Part shown: positions 1-8,320 of the stretch, in pieces
How positions within the stretch are numbered: the stretch's first letter is position 1
How the letters are laid out: every line of letters begins with the position of its first letter
From: Prasinococcaceae sp. CCMP 1430
Lineage: Eukaryota > Prasinodermophyta > Palmophyllophyceae > Prasinococcales > Prasinococcaceae
Reading direction: 5' to 3'
Length of the DNA: 20,718 bases
NCBI GenBank assembly: GCA_013416795.1
Contig: RQSC01000006.1
Coordinates: 196,533-217,250 of the forward strand
The notes under the pieces: generated by a model
Seen by the model: the letters and a program-made list of their open reading frames with translations, nothing else
The model's database searches: none
Told to the model about the DNA's origin: nothing
Program-made: the position numbers and the translations under genes

Positions 1-238
1 CCGCGGCGTTCGTGAGCAGGCCCGCCGCGGCGCGCCGCCGGCGCTTGGCGGCGCTCTCGGCCGCGACGATCTCCTCGAACGCGGCGTTGTCCTCCGAGGT
101 GTACCGCGCCGCGAACTCGTCGAGCGACAGGCCCTCCGTGAGCGCTCCCGCCGACCCCGTCTCCGCCGCGGCCTCGCCCCCCGCGCCGAGCGCCTCCTCG
201 AGGCGCCTCCTCGCCTCGCCGTCGCCCTCCCCGCCGCT
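1..238 (-). CDS. ESS2: ESS-2/DGCR14 (Es2, Bis1) splicing-factor homologue, internal fragment
   Basis: Reading the minus strand from about 238 to 1 gives an uninterrupted frame. It holds an acidic Gly/Glu linker, then LSLDEFAARYTSEDNAAFEE, then a basic stretch (AKRRRRAAAGLLTNAA) that runs off the left edge. The core LDxFxxRYTSEDNAxFxEI is the diagnostic segment of the ESS-2/DGCR14 family, nuclear proteins of the spliceosomal C complex. The TSEDN codons lie at about 81-100. In the family this block sits roughly one third into a protein of 450-500 residues, so the N-terminal part should lie to the right and the C-terminal half beyond the window. The conserved N-terminal DEDxYxExLxxIIxRDFFP block was not found. 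A possible splice acceptor is CTCTGAG at 237-243. The family call is firm; the exon borders are inferred. Confidence 0.72.
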
Positions 239-241
239 CAG

Positions 242-553
242 AGCCCGCCTCGGAGCCCGCCTCAGACGCCGCTGCCGAGCCCGCCGCCGCCCGTGGCGAC
301 GCCCGTGCAGCCGCCCTCGCTGGTGCTGCTGCGCCCCGGCGCCGAGACGGAGCCGCCGGCGGCGCTGCAGTGCAACGAGGACACGTGCGACTCGGCGGTG
401 GAGAACGGCGTGAATCCCACCACGGGCCTCCCCATGTTCTGCTTCTGCGACGAGCAGTGCTTCAACTTCGACGACTGCTGCGACGACTTCGAGGGGGGCG
501 TCTGCCACCTCGGCGAGGGCGGCGTCGCGGTGCCCGCCGTGGGCACGCCGTAG
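242..553 (+). CDS. Secreted-type protein with C-terminal somatomedin-B-like domain, last exon
   Basis: The plus frame is open from position 2 to the TAG at 551-553. A pyrimidine-rich tract ending in CTCAG at 237-241 is a good splice acceptor, so the exon probably starts at 242. It encodes a Pro/Ser-rich linker (SPPRSPPQTPLPSPPPP), then a Cys-rich module CNEDTC ... CFCDEQCFNFDDCCDDFEGG followed by VC. The spacing CxCDxxCxxxxDCCxDFxxxxC matches somatomedin-B domains, small disulfide-bonded extracellular modules. A proline-rich spacer before such a module is common in algal cell-surface proteins. No signal peptide is visible in this exon; the N-terminus must lie in earlier exons, possibly off the left edge. 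The exon abuts or overlaps, in antisense, the ESS-2 fragment. The SMB call rests on Cys spacing only. Confidence 0.6.
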   Translation, partial: SPPRSPPQTPLPSPPPPVATPVQPPSLVLLRPGAETEPPAALQCNEDTCDSAVENGVNPTTGLPMFCFCDEQCFNFDDCCDDFEGGVCHLGEGGVAVPAVGTP

Positions 554-746
554 CCGGCCGCGTCCCGCGCCGCCCGCCGCCGGACCAACGCGCGCGGCGC
601 GCGGAGCGCGAGGCGGCTGCGCAGGACCGGAGGGGCGGTGCTACTCACCCCCTCCCCGCCCCGCGGCGTCGCGCGCGCCGCGACGACGACGACATTATTA
701 TTACGACGGTGTTCTGCGCACGGACGCGCGTGCGCACGCGCGTGAA

Positions 747-747
747 G

Positions 748-787
<40 letters not shown>
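747..787. repeat. (TG)n microsatellite
   Basis: Near-pure TG dinucleotide tract with one TTT interruption. Read on the minus strand it is a CA tract, which elsewhere in this window marks introns, so it may belong to a minus-strand intron. Confidence 0.9.
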
Positions 788-832
788 GCACGCGCGCACG
801 AGCGTGCGCGAGCGCGCCTCCGCCCTCCTCCG

Positions 833-1181
833 TCAGCGCCTCGGCGTTGGGTCCCAGCGCCCCCCCGGCGTGTCGCCCCCCGCGCCGCTCGCGCCGCCGT
901 AGCTCGCGCGGAGCTGGGCGTCCCGCGCGCCCCCGCCGCTGCGNCTGCCCGATCGGCAGCGTGTCGGCGGACGCCACTGCGCGCATGGCATCAGCCATCG
1001 CGGCCTCGTCCGCCCAACCCGGTTCGGAGGCGACTCCAGCGGCCGCATCGATCGCCACGCGCTCATACCTCCATTCGCCTCGCGCTCCGCCCGCGAACGC
1101 AGCCACGAGCGCGGCGGCGAGCGCCGCGCGCGCCACCGCAGCCGCGCGCCGCGCGCCTGCGCGTGCCCGCGTCCGCGCCAT
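833..1181 (-). CDS. Candidate small secreted protein (signal peptide)
   Basis: An ATG at 1181-1179 opens an Arg-rich N-region, then a hydrophobic Ala/Val/Leu core (AAAVARAALAAALVAAF) and a plausible signal-peptidase site AGGARG/EWRYERV. The mature part reads EWRYERVAIDAAAGVASEPG and continues to DTLPIGQ. There the ambiguous base N at 944 falls. Treated as an extra base, the frame continues through DAQLRASYGGASGAG ... RWDPTPRR to a TGA at 835-833, about 115 residues in all. Taken literally, the frame enters Arg-rich sequence and the CA tract. No family is recognised. GC bias produces many spurious Ala/Arg-rich frames here, so only the signal-peptide-like start supports this gene. Confidence 0.33.
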
Positions 1182-2125
1182 CCGGAGCGCGCCGCGGGAG
1201 CCCGAGGGGGCGGCAGGGGCGAAGAGGGGGTCGGACGTAGCTGCGCGCGTGCGGAGCTGAAGGGTGAGAGGCGCAGGCCCGGAAACGCACGGCGAGGCGC
1301 CCCCCAGGCCCCCGCCGGCGCCCCGCGCCTGCACCGCCCCCCACGCCCGCGCGCGCCCCGCCACAGTACCTCGTGTGGCACGCACCGAGACCGGCGCTGC
1401 GACCCCCCTTTCCGACCTGGGTCTGGCGTGCCAAGGCCCGCCGGCGCGCGCTCTCTCTCTCCCTCGCTCGGGGAACTCGGCGCAGGCAGGGGGAACGGAA
1501 CGCGCCAGGCGCCAGGTGGCTCCGATGCCGATGGGCTGGCTGGCGGTCATGGCGCAGTTCCCGCCTCCCGAGCCCCACCCAAAGCGCGCCTGCCATGCAC
1601 GAAATGATCCGAGGAGGCACTGGACTGCGAGCGCACTGCACCGCCGCCATCGCCGCTTGCCGCCCGCCGCGGCGGCGCGCCGTGTGGCACCCACCGCCAC
1701 GCGCCACGCGTGGCCTTCCTTGCCTCTGCGCGACGAAGCCCAGCGCTCGGCGGCCGCGGCTCGAACATTCGCACTGATATTAGGGTTATTATTAGGGTTT
1801 AGGCTGGGCGCACGCGCGTACCCCCCCCGATGGCCGGCTACCGGATATGTTACTGTTGGCCGCTGGCGAGGGAGTGGCATCGCGCAAGTACGGGTGCAAT
1901 GCGTGGGTGTGCGCGTGCTTGCATGAGGCTGAGTAGGTAGGCATTGGCTTTTGAGAGTGTAAGGTGAGAGCGCCGAGGTCGACGCCGCTTGCGCTTCTGT
2001 GCTCGTATGACGGTATCTTGGGTGAGGAAAGGTGACTTGAGAGGGCATGCCTGAGGTTGTTGTTGTCGCACGTCGTCACACGGTTTCCTATGTGCATGTG
2101 CGCATTGACAAGGGCCGCCGTTGCT
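1182..2125. other. Spacer without a convincing gene
   Basis: Long open frames exist on both strands, but they are Ala/Arg/Pro-rich products of base composition with no recognisable domain. The only structured element I see is the telomere-like stretch at 1778-1801. The interval is upstream of the candidate secreted gene on its left and downstream of the coiled-coil gene on its right. Confidence 0.5.
1778..1801 (+). repeat. Interstitial telomere-like repeats
   Basis: The sequence reads ATTAGGGTT ATT ATTAGGGTTTAGG: two TTAGGG units and the start of a TTTAGGG-type unit within 25 bases, AT-rich in a GC-rich setting. Both TTAGGG and TTTAGGG are telomere units in algal lineages. Two or three copies are too few for a functional telomere. 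It could be a relic of end repair or a telo-box regulatory element. Confidence 0.45.
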
Positions 2126-2944
2126 TCATGGGGCACCAGCTGCAGTGAGTGCTGCCTTCTTTCCATTGTCGAGACTGGGAGCAGCGCGCTCTTCGCACCC
2201 CCCGGCACTCTTTTGCTTGTGCACCAGCTCCACCTGCTGCACGGCCTGTTGAAGAGTTGCAGCCAGAGTACGTGCCTTGTCGTCGTAGCAGGTGTCTCCT
2301 GGCTCGGGCAGGGACTCGATCTTTAGCGCGGCGGGCATTTCGGGCCATATGTCCGCAAGGATGCTGGGGGCAAGGTTTGCCGCCATGCAGATCACGCGCG
2401 CATCGGCTGTCTCGAGAGCGCTCTCCATGCAGTCACGCAGGAGCACGCGTGCTGCCACGGCATTCTTGGCCTGAGTCGCGGTGATGGTCGCCGTACGCGC
2501 ACGCGCCTTGTCTGCAGACTCCTCGAGGTCTTTCAGGTTCGTCTGTACCATCTGGCGCATCGTGCGGAGCCTCGAGCGTTCGAGCTCTAGCATCATCGGG
2601 CGCTGCTCGGCGTCGGCGTCGAGCTTCTTGAGCTCCTCCTCAGCACCTCTTTTCGTGACGAGCGCCTTTTCAGTGGCCGCCTTGGCTGCCTGGAAAGCCT
2701 GCTGTGCGGCAGCGTAGCGCGCGTCGGCGGCCGCTCGCGTGGCACGTGCGCGGTGGGCGCTGTCTTCGGCCTCCGACTGGCGCTCGCGCAGCACGCGCGC
2801 GCGCTCGAGCACCGCGTCCATCTCCTCCGTCAGCTTCGGCCCCTCCTCCGAGGCGCCCACCGGAGCGCGCTGGCCGCCACGATGTGCAGCCGCGACTGCA
2901 GCCGTGGCCCCTCTTTCGCCGCCGACGCCAGTGGTGGGCCTCAT
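2126..2944 (-). CDS. Coiled-coil protein, function unknown
   Basis: A single open frame of 272 residues runs from ATG at 2944-2942 to TGA at 2128-2126. Residues about 35-160 are charged and heptad-like (EEMDAVLERARVLRERQSEA, KRGAEEELKKLDADAEQ, ELERSRLRTMRQMVQTNL), strongly suggesting a long coiled coil. After it come a short Cys-containing region (RVLLRDCMESALETADARVI) and LADIWPEMPAALKIESLPEP, which look globular rather than compositional noise. No signal peptide or membrane segment is visible. No family is recognised. It is divergently arranged with the gene at 3404, leaving about 460 bp for a shared promoter. Coherent amphipathic sequence against a GC-rich background supports a real gene, though additional exons cannot be excluded. 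Confidence 0.62.
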   Translation of the reverse strand: MRPTTGVGGERGATAAVAAAHRGGQRAPVGASEEGPKLTEEMDAVLERARVLRERQSEAEDSAHRARATRAAADARYAAAQQAFQAAKAATEKALVTKRGAEEELKKLDADAEQRPMMLELERSRLRTMRQMVQTNLKDLEESADKARARTATITATQAKNAVAARVLLRDCMESALETADARVICMAANLAPSILADIWPEMPAALKIESLPEPGDTCYDDKARTLAATLQQAVQQVELVHKQKSAGGCEERAAPSLDNGKKAALTAAGAP

Positions 2945-3403
2945 CGTGTGTGTGCACGCGCGGTGGTGGGATGAAGGGGGGGCGGGGGGGGGGGATGTGT
3001 GTGGGGCGCGCGCGCTGTGGCTGCGGCGCCTGCGGCGCAGCCCGCGCCCTCGCCCCCGACATCAAAACGCGTTCATTGCTCGCTTGACCTCATTTTCAAT
3101 GCATTTCAAACCTTGTCACGCCCGACATCAAAACGCGTGCATTGTTCGGTGTGACCTCATTTTCAATGCATTTCAAACGCCGGGGCGCGCGCCCCTTTTG
3201 ATGGCCGAACGCGTGCGTTTTAATTTTGATACCAATTTTGAATGCATTGTTTTTTTTTGGTTTTTGACGCCGCGCTGTCGAGGCGCTGCTGCTGCTGCTC
3301 GAGGCTGGCGCTCGCCACACGCCCACGCCGCGCCCACGCGCGCCGAGCCGCGCCCCCCCCCACCCCCCCTCGGCCCCCTCGCCAGGCCGTTGCCGTCGCC
3401 GCC
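2945..3403. promoter_or_regulatory. Bidirectional intergenic region with repeats
   Basis: This interval separates the divergent start codons at 2944 (minus) and 3404 (plus). It contains a G-rich tract (about 2969-2995), the direct repeats at 3055-3178 and a T-rich tract at 3248-3262, the most AT-rich part of the neighbourhood. A shared promoter is inferred from the gene orientation; no TATA box is clear. Confidence 0.4.
3055..3178 (+). repeat. Direct repeat pair, about 57 bp each, 66 bp apart
   Basis: Copy 1 (3055-3111) and copy 2 (3121-3178) both start with CCCGACATCAAAACGCGT and end with CTCATTTTCAATGCATTTC AAAC. They differ at only a few positions. A weaker third relative follows at about 3205-3250 (AACGCGTGCGTTTTAATTTT ... 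TTTTGAATGCATTG). The shared core AACGCGTKCATTG followed by an AT-rich TTTTCAATGCATTTC arm could be a tandem regulatory module for one of the divergent genes. Confidence 0.85.
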
Positions 3404-4736
3404 ATGGCGTTCGATCCCGGCGCGTCGCCCGCGCCCTTCCTGTCCAAGCTTCCGGGGTACCCCGGTTTGCTCGCCAAGGTGTGTTGTGCGGGCTCGCGCG
3501 GTGAGCAAACATTACGCGCACGCAGAGTGACTGGGCGCTGCTGGGCACGGAGAGCTGCGACGGAGCGCGGCCTCCAGTGCGCAGAGCGTCGCGCTGACTG
3601 CGCCGCGTGGGTGCTGGCGTCGTGTGTGCACTGTGCATGTCGCGGGGGCCAAGGCGCACGACCTCGGCCAGCTCAAGGACCGCGCCGCCGACGTGTCGGG
3701 GCCTGGCATCCCCTGCGTGGTCCGCGGGGCCTCCTCCGCCGCGGGCGTGCCCGCGGAAGGCGTTGCCGTGGAGACTGCGGCCGCTGCGGCGGTGAGTGCT
3801 GTGCGCGAGCGCATACATTGAGCGTACTCGCACTCGGCGCAAGCAAACAACAATGCGGACGCTTCGATGCCAGCGCACGTACGCTGCCCGGCCAATGCCC
3901 GCCGCTAGTCAAGCTCGTGCGTGTGTGTAGAAAGTCGCTGACACTTTTGGCGTCGGTTTTTGGTACCCGGCCCTGCTCCTGCACACCCACACACACGCCC
4001 CAACAAACGCCGCGCGCCTCAGGGGCACCGCGTGGCGTGGCTCCTGCCCAGCGGGCACGCCGGTGGGCACTCCCTGGATCGCGCGCCGGTGACGGGCGAG
4101 CCCCTGCCCACCGCCTCGCACCCCGTGCACCGCGGCGACCGCTTCGGCTGGGGCATCGCCGAGAGGGTGCGGCGCAGCGCTGCGACCGAGCGCATCGCTT
4201 CGCCGCGTGTGGGATTGCATATCACCCACTGCGTGATACCATCGCTTGTACCTGACGTCCGGAGCGCATGCGGCTGTCCACGCTCCGAGCAACCTCTCCT
4301 GCTGCAGCACCGCGGCCTGCCAACCGTGGTGGCCGCCCACGGGATTGATGCGCCCACCTGGAAGCGCTACGTCGACGAGGTGGACGGGGAGCTGCGCAAG
4401 TGTGCGAGCGCCATCGGATGGATACCAGGCGTGTCCGCATTCCTCTCCATGTTCACACAGGGGAAGACCAAGGAGGCCATCCAAAAGGTCAAGGACACGA
4501 CCACCGCCTGGAACGCGTCGACCTTCGAGGCCGCAGGGTTGCGCGTCTCGTTCGTCACGCACGATGACGAGCTCATGAGGCGCCTCTACGTAGCAGGCTG
4601 GCGGCGAACGAGCACCGTCGCCGGCTTTGACGGCTGGGAGCCCATCGACCGCGAGCTCGACGAAGCCAAGCTCTGGCAAGCTGAGCTGCCCGACATGTGC
4701 TTCTGCGTGCTCATCGAGGAGACCAAGGATGCTTAA
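3404..4736 (+). CDS. Orphan four-exon gene, about 261-residue soluble protein
   Basis: ATG at 3404 has a good context (GCCGCCATGG). Proposed exons are 3404-3478, 3654-3791, 4023-4166 and 4308-4736 (TAA). Donors read AAG/GTGTGT, GCG/GTGAGT and AGG/GTGCGG; acceptors CCAAG, CTCAG and CTGCAG. All junctions are phase 0, which supports the model. The protein begins MAFDPGASPAPFLSKLPGYP and continues through AHDLGQLKDRAADVSGPGIP, GHRVAWLLPSGHAGGHSLD, SHPVHRGDRFGWGIAE and WKRYVDEVDGELRKCASAIG. It ends WQAELPDMCFCVLIEETKDA. No transmembrane segment or signal peptide is apparent, and I do not recognise a family. The third intron (4167-4307) is 141 bp, a multiple of three and free of stops, so retaining it would add 47 residues. 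The first acceptor is the least certain junction. Confidence 0.65.
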
Positions 4737-4950
4737 ATTGGATCACGCAGAATGTATCCGTTTGAAGCAAGAAGTGACTCAAACGCACGCAGGCCGTCGC
4801 AGTTCCCCGTCCCCCGCATGGGTGTGAGGTGTCAATTATATAGAGGGAGGCCTGCCTTGGGAGCGACCAAGCCCCACCGTGAGCGCGCAAGGCGCGCAGA
4901 TACCTTTGTGTGGCACGTCGTCGCCGCGACCAACAGTAAGGAAGTCCTTA
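4737..4950. terminator. Convergent 3' intergenic region
   Basis: Only about 210 bp separate the stop codons of the convergent genes ending at 4736 (plus) and 4951 (minus), so both polyadenylation sites must lie here or overlap the neighbour. An AT-rich patch TCAATTATATAGAG at about 4832-4845 is the obvious candidate element; no AATAAA is present. Confidence 0.35.
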
Positions 4951-7900
4951 TCAGCACTCGCTCAGCACCACGGGCGCCTCGACCGCGGGCGCGTTGAACG
5001 CCGAGAGCTGCAGGCGCCACACGGCGTCGCCGCCGCCGGCGGAGGCGTTGCGCCTCGCCGCGATCGCGCGCGTCGACGTCGCGCCTGGCAGGACCACGAT
5101 GGGCGCGCCCGCGGACGGCGCCGCCCCGGACACCACCCGCGCCCACAGCGGCGCGTCGTCACTTTGGGCGTCGCGGAGCAGTCGCAGCGAGGGGTAGAAG
5201 AGCAGCTGGGGCGAGCTGGCGGGCACGAAGATGTCGGCGGTGACGCGCACCAGCTGCGCGCCGTCGGAAAGGGCGGGGTCGGCGACCGCCTCGCAGCGCA
5301 CGCTCCGGAGCTCGGCCACCGCGGCCGAGGACGCGCGCGCGGCACCGAGGGCCGAGTAGTCGCTCCTGATGCCGAGGGCCGGATCCGTCTGCCACAGCCA
5401 GTTCGTCCGGGTCGCGACGCCCGGCGAGCCGTTCGCGGAGGCGCCATGCAGAGTCACGCGCAGGAAGAGGACGCTGCTGGTCCCTCCTGCACTCGACGCC
5501 GCCGGCCAGCGAAGGGCCTCAGCGGCATCGAGGCGATGCGTGGACGTCGGCGGCAGGGCGGCGGCGGGCAGCTGAAAGGGCCCGGCGACGGCGGCTCCGC
5601 CGAGGTCAAACCATGTGACGCTCACGCTCGCGTCGACCGTCTTGAGCGGGTGGCGGTTGAAGACGACCACCTGCGTGGGCGAGCCCAAGGTCGTCTCGTT
5701 GGAGTCAAGATCGACAGTCGCGTGGTACGGACCCGCTGCCGCCGCGGCGATGCCGGTATACATGCCGTTGGGCTCGAGGCTGTACCAGTCATAGAGGAAG
5801 CCGCGCAGGGCCGGCCACGGCGAGTTGGTCTTCCAGAAGAAGAAGGCGGTGTACCAGCGGTACATGTTGGTCAGGTAGCCTTCGGAGAGCGCCTGGTATT
5901 GCTGGTGCGCTGCCACCTGCGCGTAGGCCGCCCACGTAGACCCGTTGGCTGGGGTGCCGTAGGCGTACACGAAGCTGTAGTAGTCTCCCCCGTCCCCGTC
6001 CCAGCCCTGCGCAGCACGAGTGCGCAGAGTCGGTCAGCCACGCACGCTCCTACGGCGCGCTCGCGCACGCGACGCAGCTCGCTGCGCAATGGCGCGTACC
6101 CAGGGAAGGTGATTGTGGAACGTCCAGCCCTCGGAGACGCCACTCGTGGCGTTCGGGAAGCCAACCGCGGCAGCCTCCGCTCCCAGCATCCTCTCGAGGC
6201 CGTAGTATGGCGGTATGGCACTCGTGCCCGCCTCCGGGTTGAAGCTCACGATCAGGCCCTCCGTGCCCTCGCCGAGGCCAGCGTTGCGCTCGAAGTAGAC
6301 CTTGGGCGGGTGCAACCCGTACGGCCCGTCCTTCGCGACGAGCGCGTACGTGGGGTCGTGCTCGCTCTGGTTGCCACCCAGCGTGCCGCCGTCCATGCTC
6401 GAGGTGATGAAGGCGCGCTCCGGCGAGTCGAGCTCGGCGATGGCCTCGCGGAGGCCCGCCTCGATGTTCGGCGGCGGGCTCAGACCGCTCGGGTACAGCT
6501 CGTTCCCCCCGCCGTAGAGGAAGAGGGACGGGTGGCGCCGGAGGCGCCGCACCACGTCGCGGGCGTTGACGAGGTACGCTTCGTGATCGAGCGGCCAGCT
6601 GTAGTCGCCCGCCCAGCGGCCGTTGTTGTCGCCGCTCATCCAGAACTCCTGGTACACCAGCAGGCCCAGCCGGTCGGCGCAGTCGTAGAAAGGCTCCGTC
6701 TCGGCCACGCCTCCACCCCACACGCGCACGGCGTTGAGCCCGGCGTCGCGGTGCAGGCGCAGCTCGTCGCAGTAGCGCTCCTCGCTGGCGCTGTAGCGCC
6801 ACATGGCGTCCGGCGTAATCCAGTTGCCTCCCAGGACGAAGAGGCGGCGCCCGTTGACCAGCACGAGCTGCGAGAGGTTGCTGGGGGCGTCGGGCGAGTC
6901 GGGACGGTGGCGCAGCTTGGCGGTGCGCACGCCGAAGCGCACGAGCTCGTCGTCCGAGACCACGAGCGGGTCGCAGTCCGCCGAGTCACCGTCCCCTGCG
7001 CCCGAGGTTGCGTTCACGAGCACGGAGAAGGTCGCACTGTGTAGCGTCGGCCCGAGGCCTTCGATGTGCGCGGGCCACCACAGCAGGGCCGCCGAGCTGC
7101 CGCTCACGTTGAGCGGGCGCCGCAAGTCGACGCTCGCGCCGGGGGCGAGCGAGAAGCCCACGACCACCTCGGGCTGGACCTGCAGCTGGGGCGGCTCCTC
7201 GTCCTCCCCGGCGGCAGCGGCGGCCTCCGAGCCGGCGAAGCGCACCCGAAGGAGGCCGCCGCGCCGCGCGGTCGGGTGCGCGTTCGTGAGCGTCGCGAGG
7301 ACGTCCTGGGAGGAGGGTGGCGCGGACTGCGTCAGCGCGCGATCGCTCGAGGCGGCAGCACCGCGGCGGCAGCCAGCCAGCGCGCCGCGGGACTCACCAC
7401 CTCCGCTCGCCACTCGTCGGGCCCCTCTCCGCCGAGCGCGGCGTCCAGGCGGCGCGTCACGACCGCCGGGTCGCGGAGGACGACGTCGCCGGTCAGCACG
7501 TGCTCCACCGCGCCGATGAGGCCCGTCGACCGGTCGGGCATCGGCGCCATCCAGTCCCATCCGGCGGTGAACTGCGGCGCCGCGGCGTCCTGGGCCATGG
7601 CGTGGTCGCCGCCCTGGCCGCAGGGGACGTCGGGCTTCTCCATGCGCACGCGCGTGCAGTTCACGTCGCCCGGGTGCTCGGGCGGCTCGACGACGACGGT
7701 CACGACGCTGCCGCCGAGCTCCTTCCCGGCGGTGACGTCGAGCCAGCGGCGGCGGAACGCCCCGGGGATGTCGCCCCCCGCCGGCAGCAGCGCGGCGCCG
7801 TCGAGCGCGGCGCTGGCCAGGCGCCAGTTGACCCCGGCGAGGCGCAGCCACGCGCGCGTGGCGGCTTCCACGCGCCCGCGCAGCGCCGGCGCCCGTCCGC

Positions 7901-8320
7901 GAGCGCCGGGAGCGGCCGCAGCGGCCGCTCGTAGGCGAGCGTGTAGAACGCGCGGCCCGTGCCGTTGATGTCGGGCACGCGCGAGAGCGCCGTGCCGCGG
8001 TAGAGGCCTGCGCGTGCGTGTGCGTGTCAGTGTGTGCATGTGCGTGTGTGTGTGTGTTTATGCGCGTGTGCGTGTGTGCGAGCGCTTGCGCATGTGCGTG
8101 TGTGTGTGCGAGCGCTTGCGCATGTGCGTGTGTGTGTGTGTGCGTGTATGCGTATTGACGCACCTTCAGCGCCCGGGGGCACCCCGTAGGCCCCCAGCCG
8201 CCCGCCGGCGTGCAGCGAGACGAGCGCGCTCGCCGGGAGCGGCGCGGCGGGCCACGGCTCGCCGTCGCACGTCGGCTCGAGCGCGCCGGCGCAGTAGAGG
8301 CGACGGCGCACGTGGCGCAT
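4951..8320 (-). CDS. Mannosylglycoprotein endo-beta-mannosidase (GH2), four exons, frame break in exon 2
   Basis: Proposed exons are 8320-8164, 8007-7398, 7305-6100 and 6006-4951, with junctions GAAG/GTGCGT..GCGCAG, GTG/GTGAGT..CCCAG and TGG/GTACGC..GCGCAG. The product is about 1000 residues, near the 940-950 usual for plant enzymes. Family blocks appear in order: VPDINGTGRAFYTLAYE, CGQGGDHAMAQDAAAPQFTA with GWDWMAPMPDRSTG, GGNWITPDAMWRYSASEERY, LNAVRVWGGGVAETEPFYD, VYQEFWMSGDNNGR, RRHPSLFLYGGGNELYP, SFNPEAGTSAIP, YRWYTAFFFWKTNSPWPALR. The GH2 acid/base Glu is in GGNE (codon 6501-6499) and the nucleophile Glu in NPEAG (codon 6234-6232). The family cleaves Man-beta-1,4-GlcNAc linkages in N-glycan fragments. 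Exon 2 changes frame once between 7918 and 7872, as if one base were missing. The start Met at 8320 is provisional and no clear signal peptide is seen. Confidence 0.9.
7872..7918 (-). other. Frame break inside the endo-beta-mannosidase exon 2
   Basis: Upstream of this interval the family-like sequence (VPDINGTGRAFYTLAYERPL) is in one frame; downstream (VEAATRAWLRLAGVNWRL onward) it is in another. From the phase-1 acceptor at 8007 to the phase-0 donor at 7398 there are 610 bases, which does not fit an intact exon. The interval is a GC-only run of CGG/GCG motifs, the sort of place where sequencing or assembly drops a base. No GT..AG pair fits a normal-sized intron. Confidence 0.8.
8008..8163 (-). 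other. Intron 1 of the endo-beta-mannosidase gene, CA-repeat rich, with 30-bp tandem duplication
   Basis: On the coding strand it starts GTGCGTCAATACG and ends CACGCACGCGCAG. Most of the interior is CA/CG dinucleotide sequence. A 30-bp unit at 8071-8100 is repeated at 8101-8130 with one difference; its core AGCGCTTGCGCATGTGCGTG is identical in both. Splicing joins GAA-G/GC-CTC and yields GAEGLYRGTALSRVPDI, which fits the family alignment well. Confidence 0.85.

Noticed and set aside
293-553. GTG at 293 as the start of the somatomedin-B protein
   Set aside because: The frame is open upstream with a matching Pro-rich linker, GTG starts are not expected in nuclear eukaryotic genes, and a good splice acceptor lies at 237-241.
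645-2048. Long minus-strand open frame of 467 codons
   Set aside because: Mostly Ala/Arg/Gly from GC bias, crosses the CA microsatellite as His-Thr repeats, and has no domain. Only the signal-peptide-like section from 1181 is kept as a weak candidate.
4879-7044. Plus-strand open frame of 721 codons
   Set aside because: It is the antisense shadow of the endo-beta-mannosidase exons, Arg/Gly/Val-rich and without recognisable motifs. The minus-strand reading has conserved catalytic blocks.
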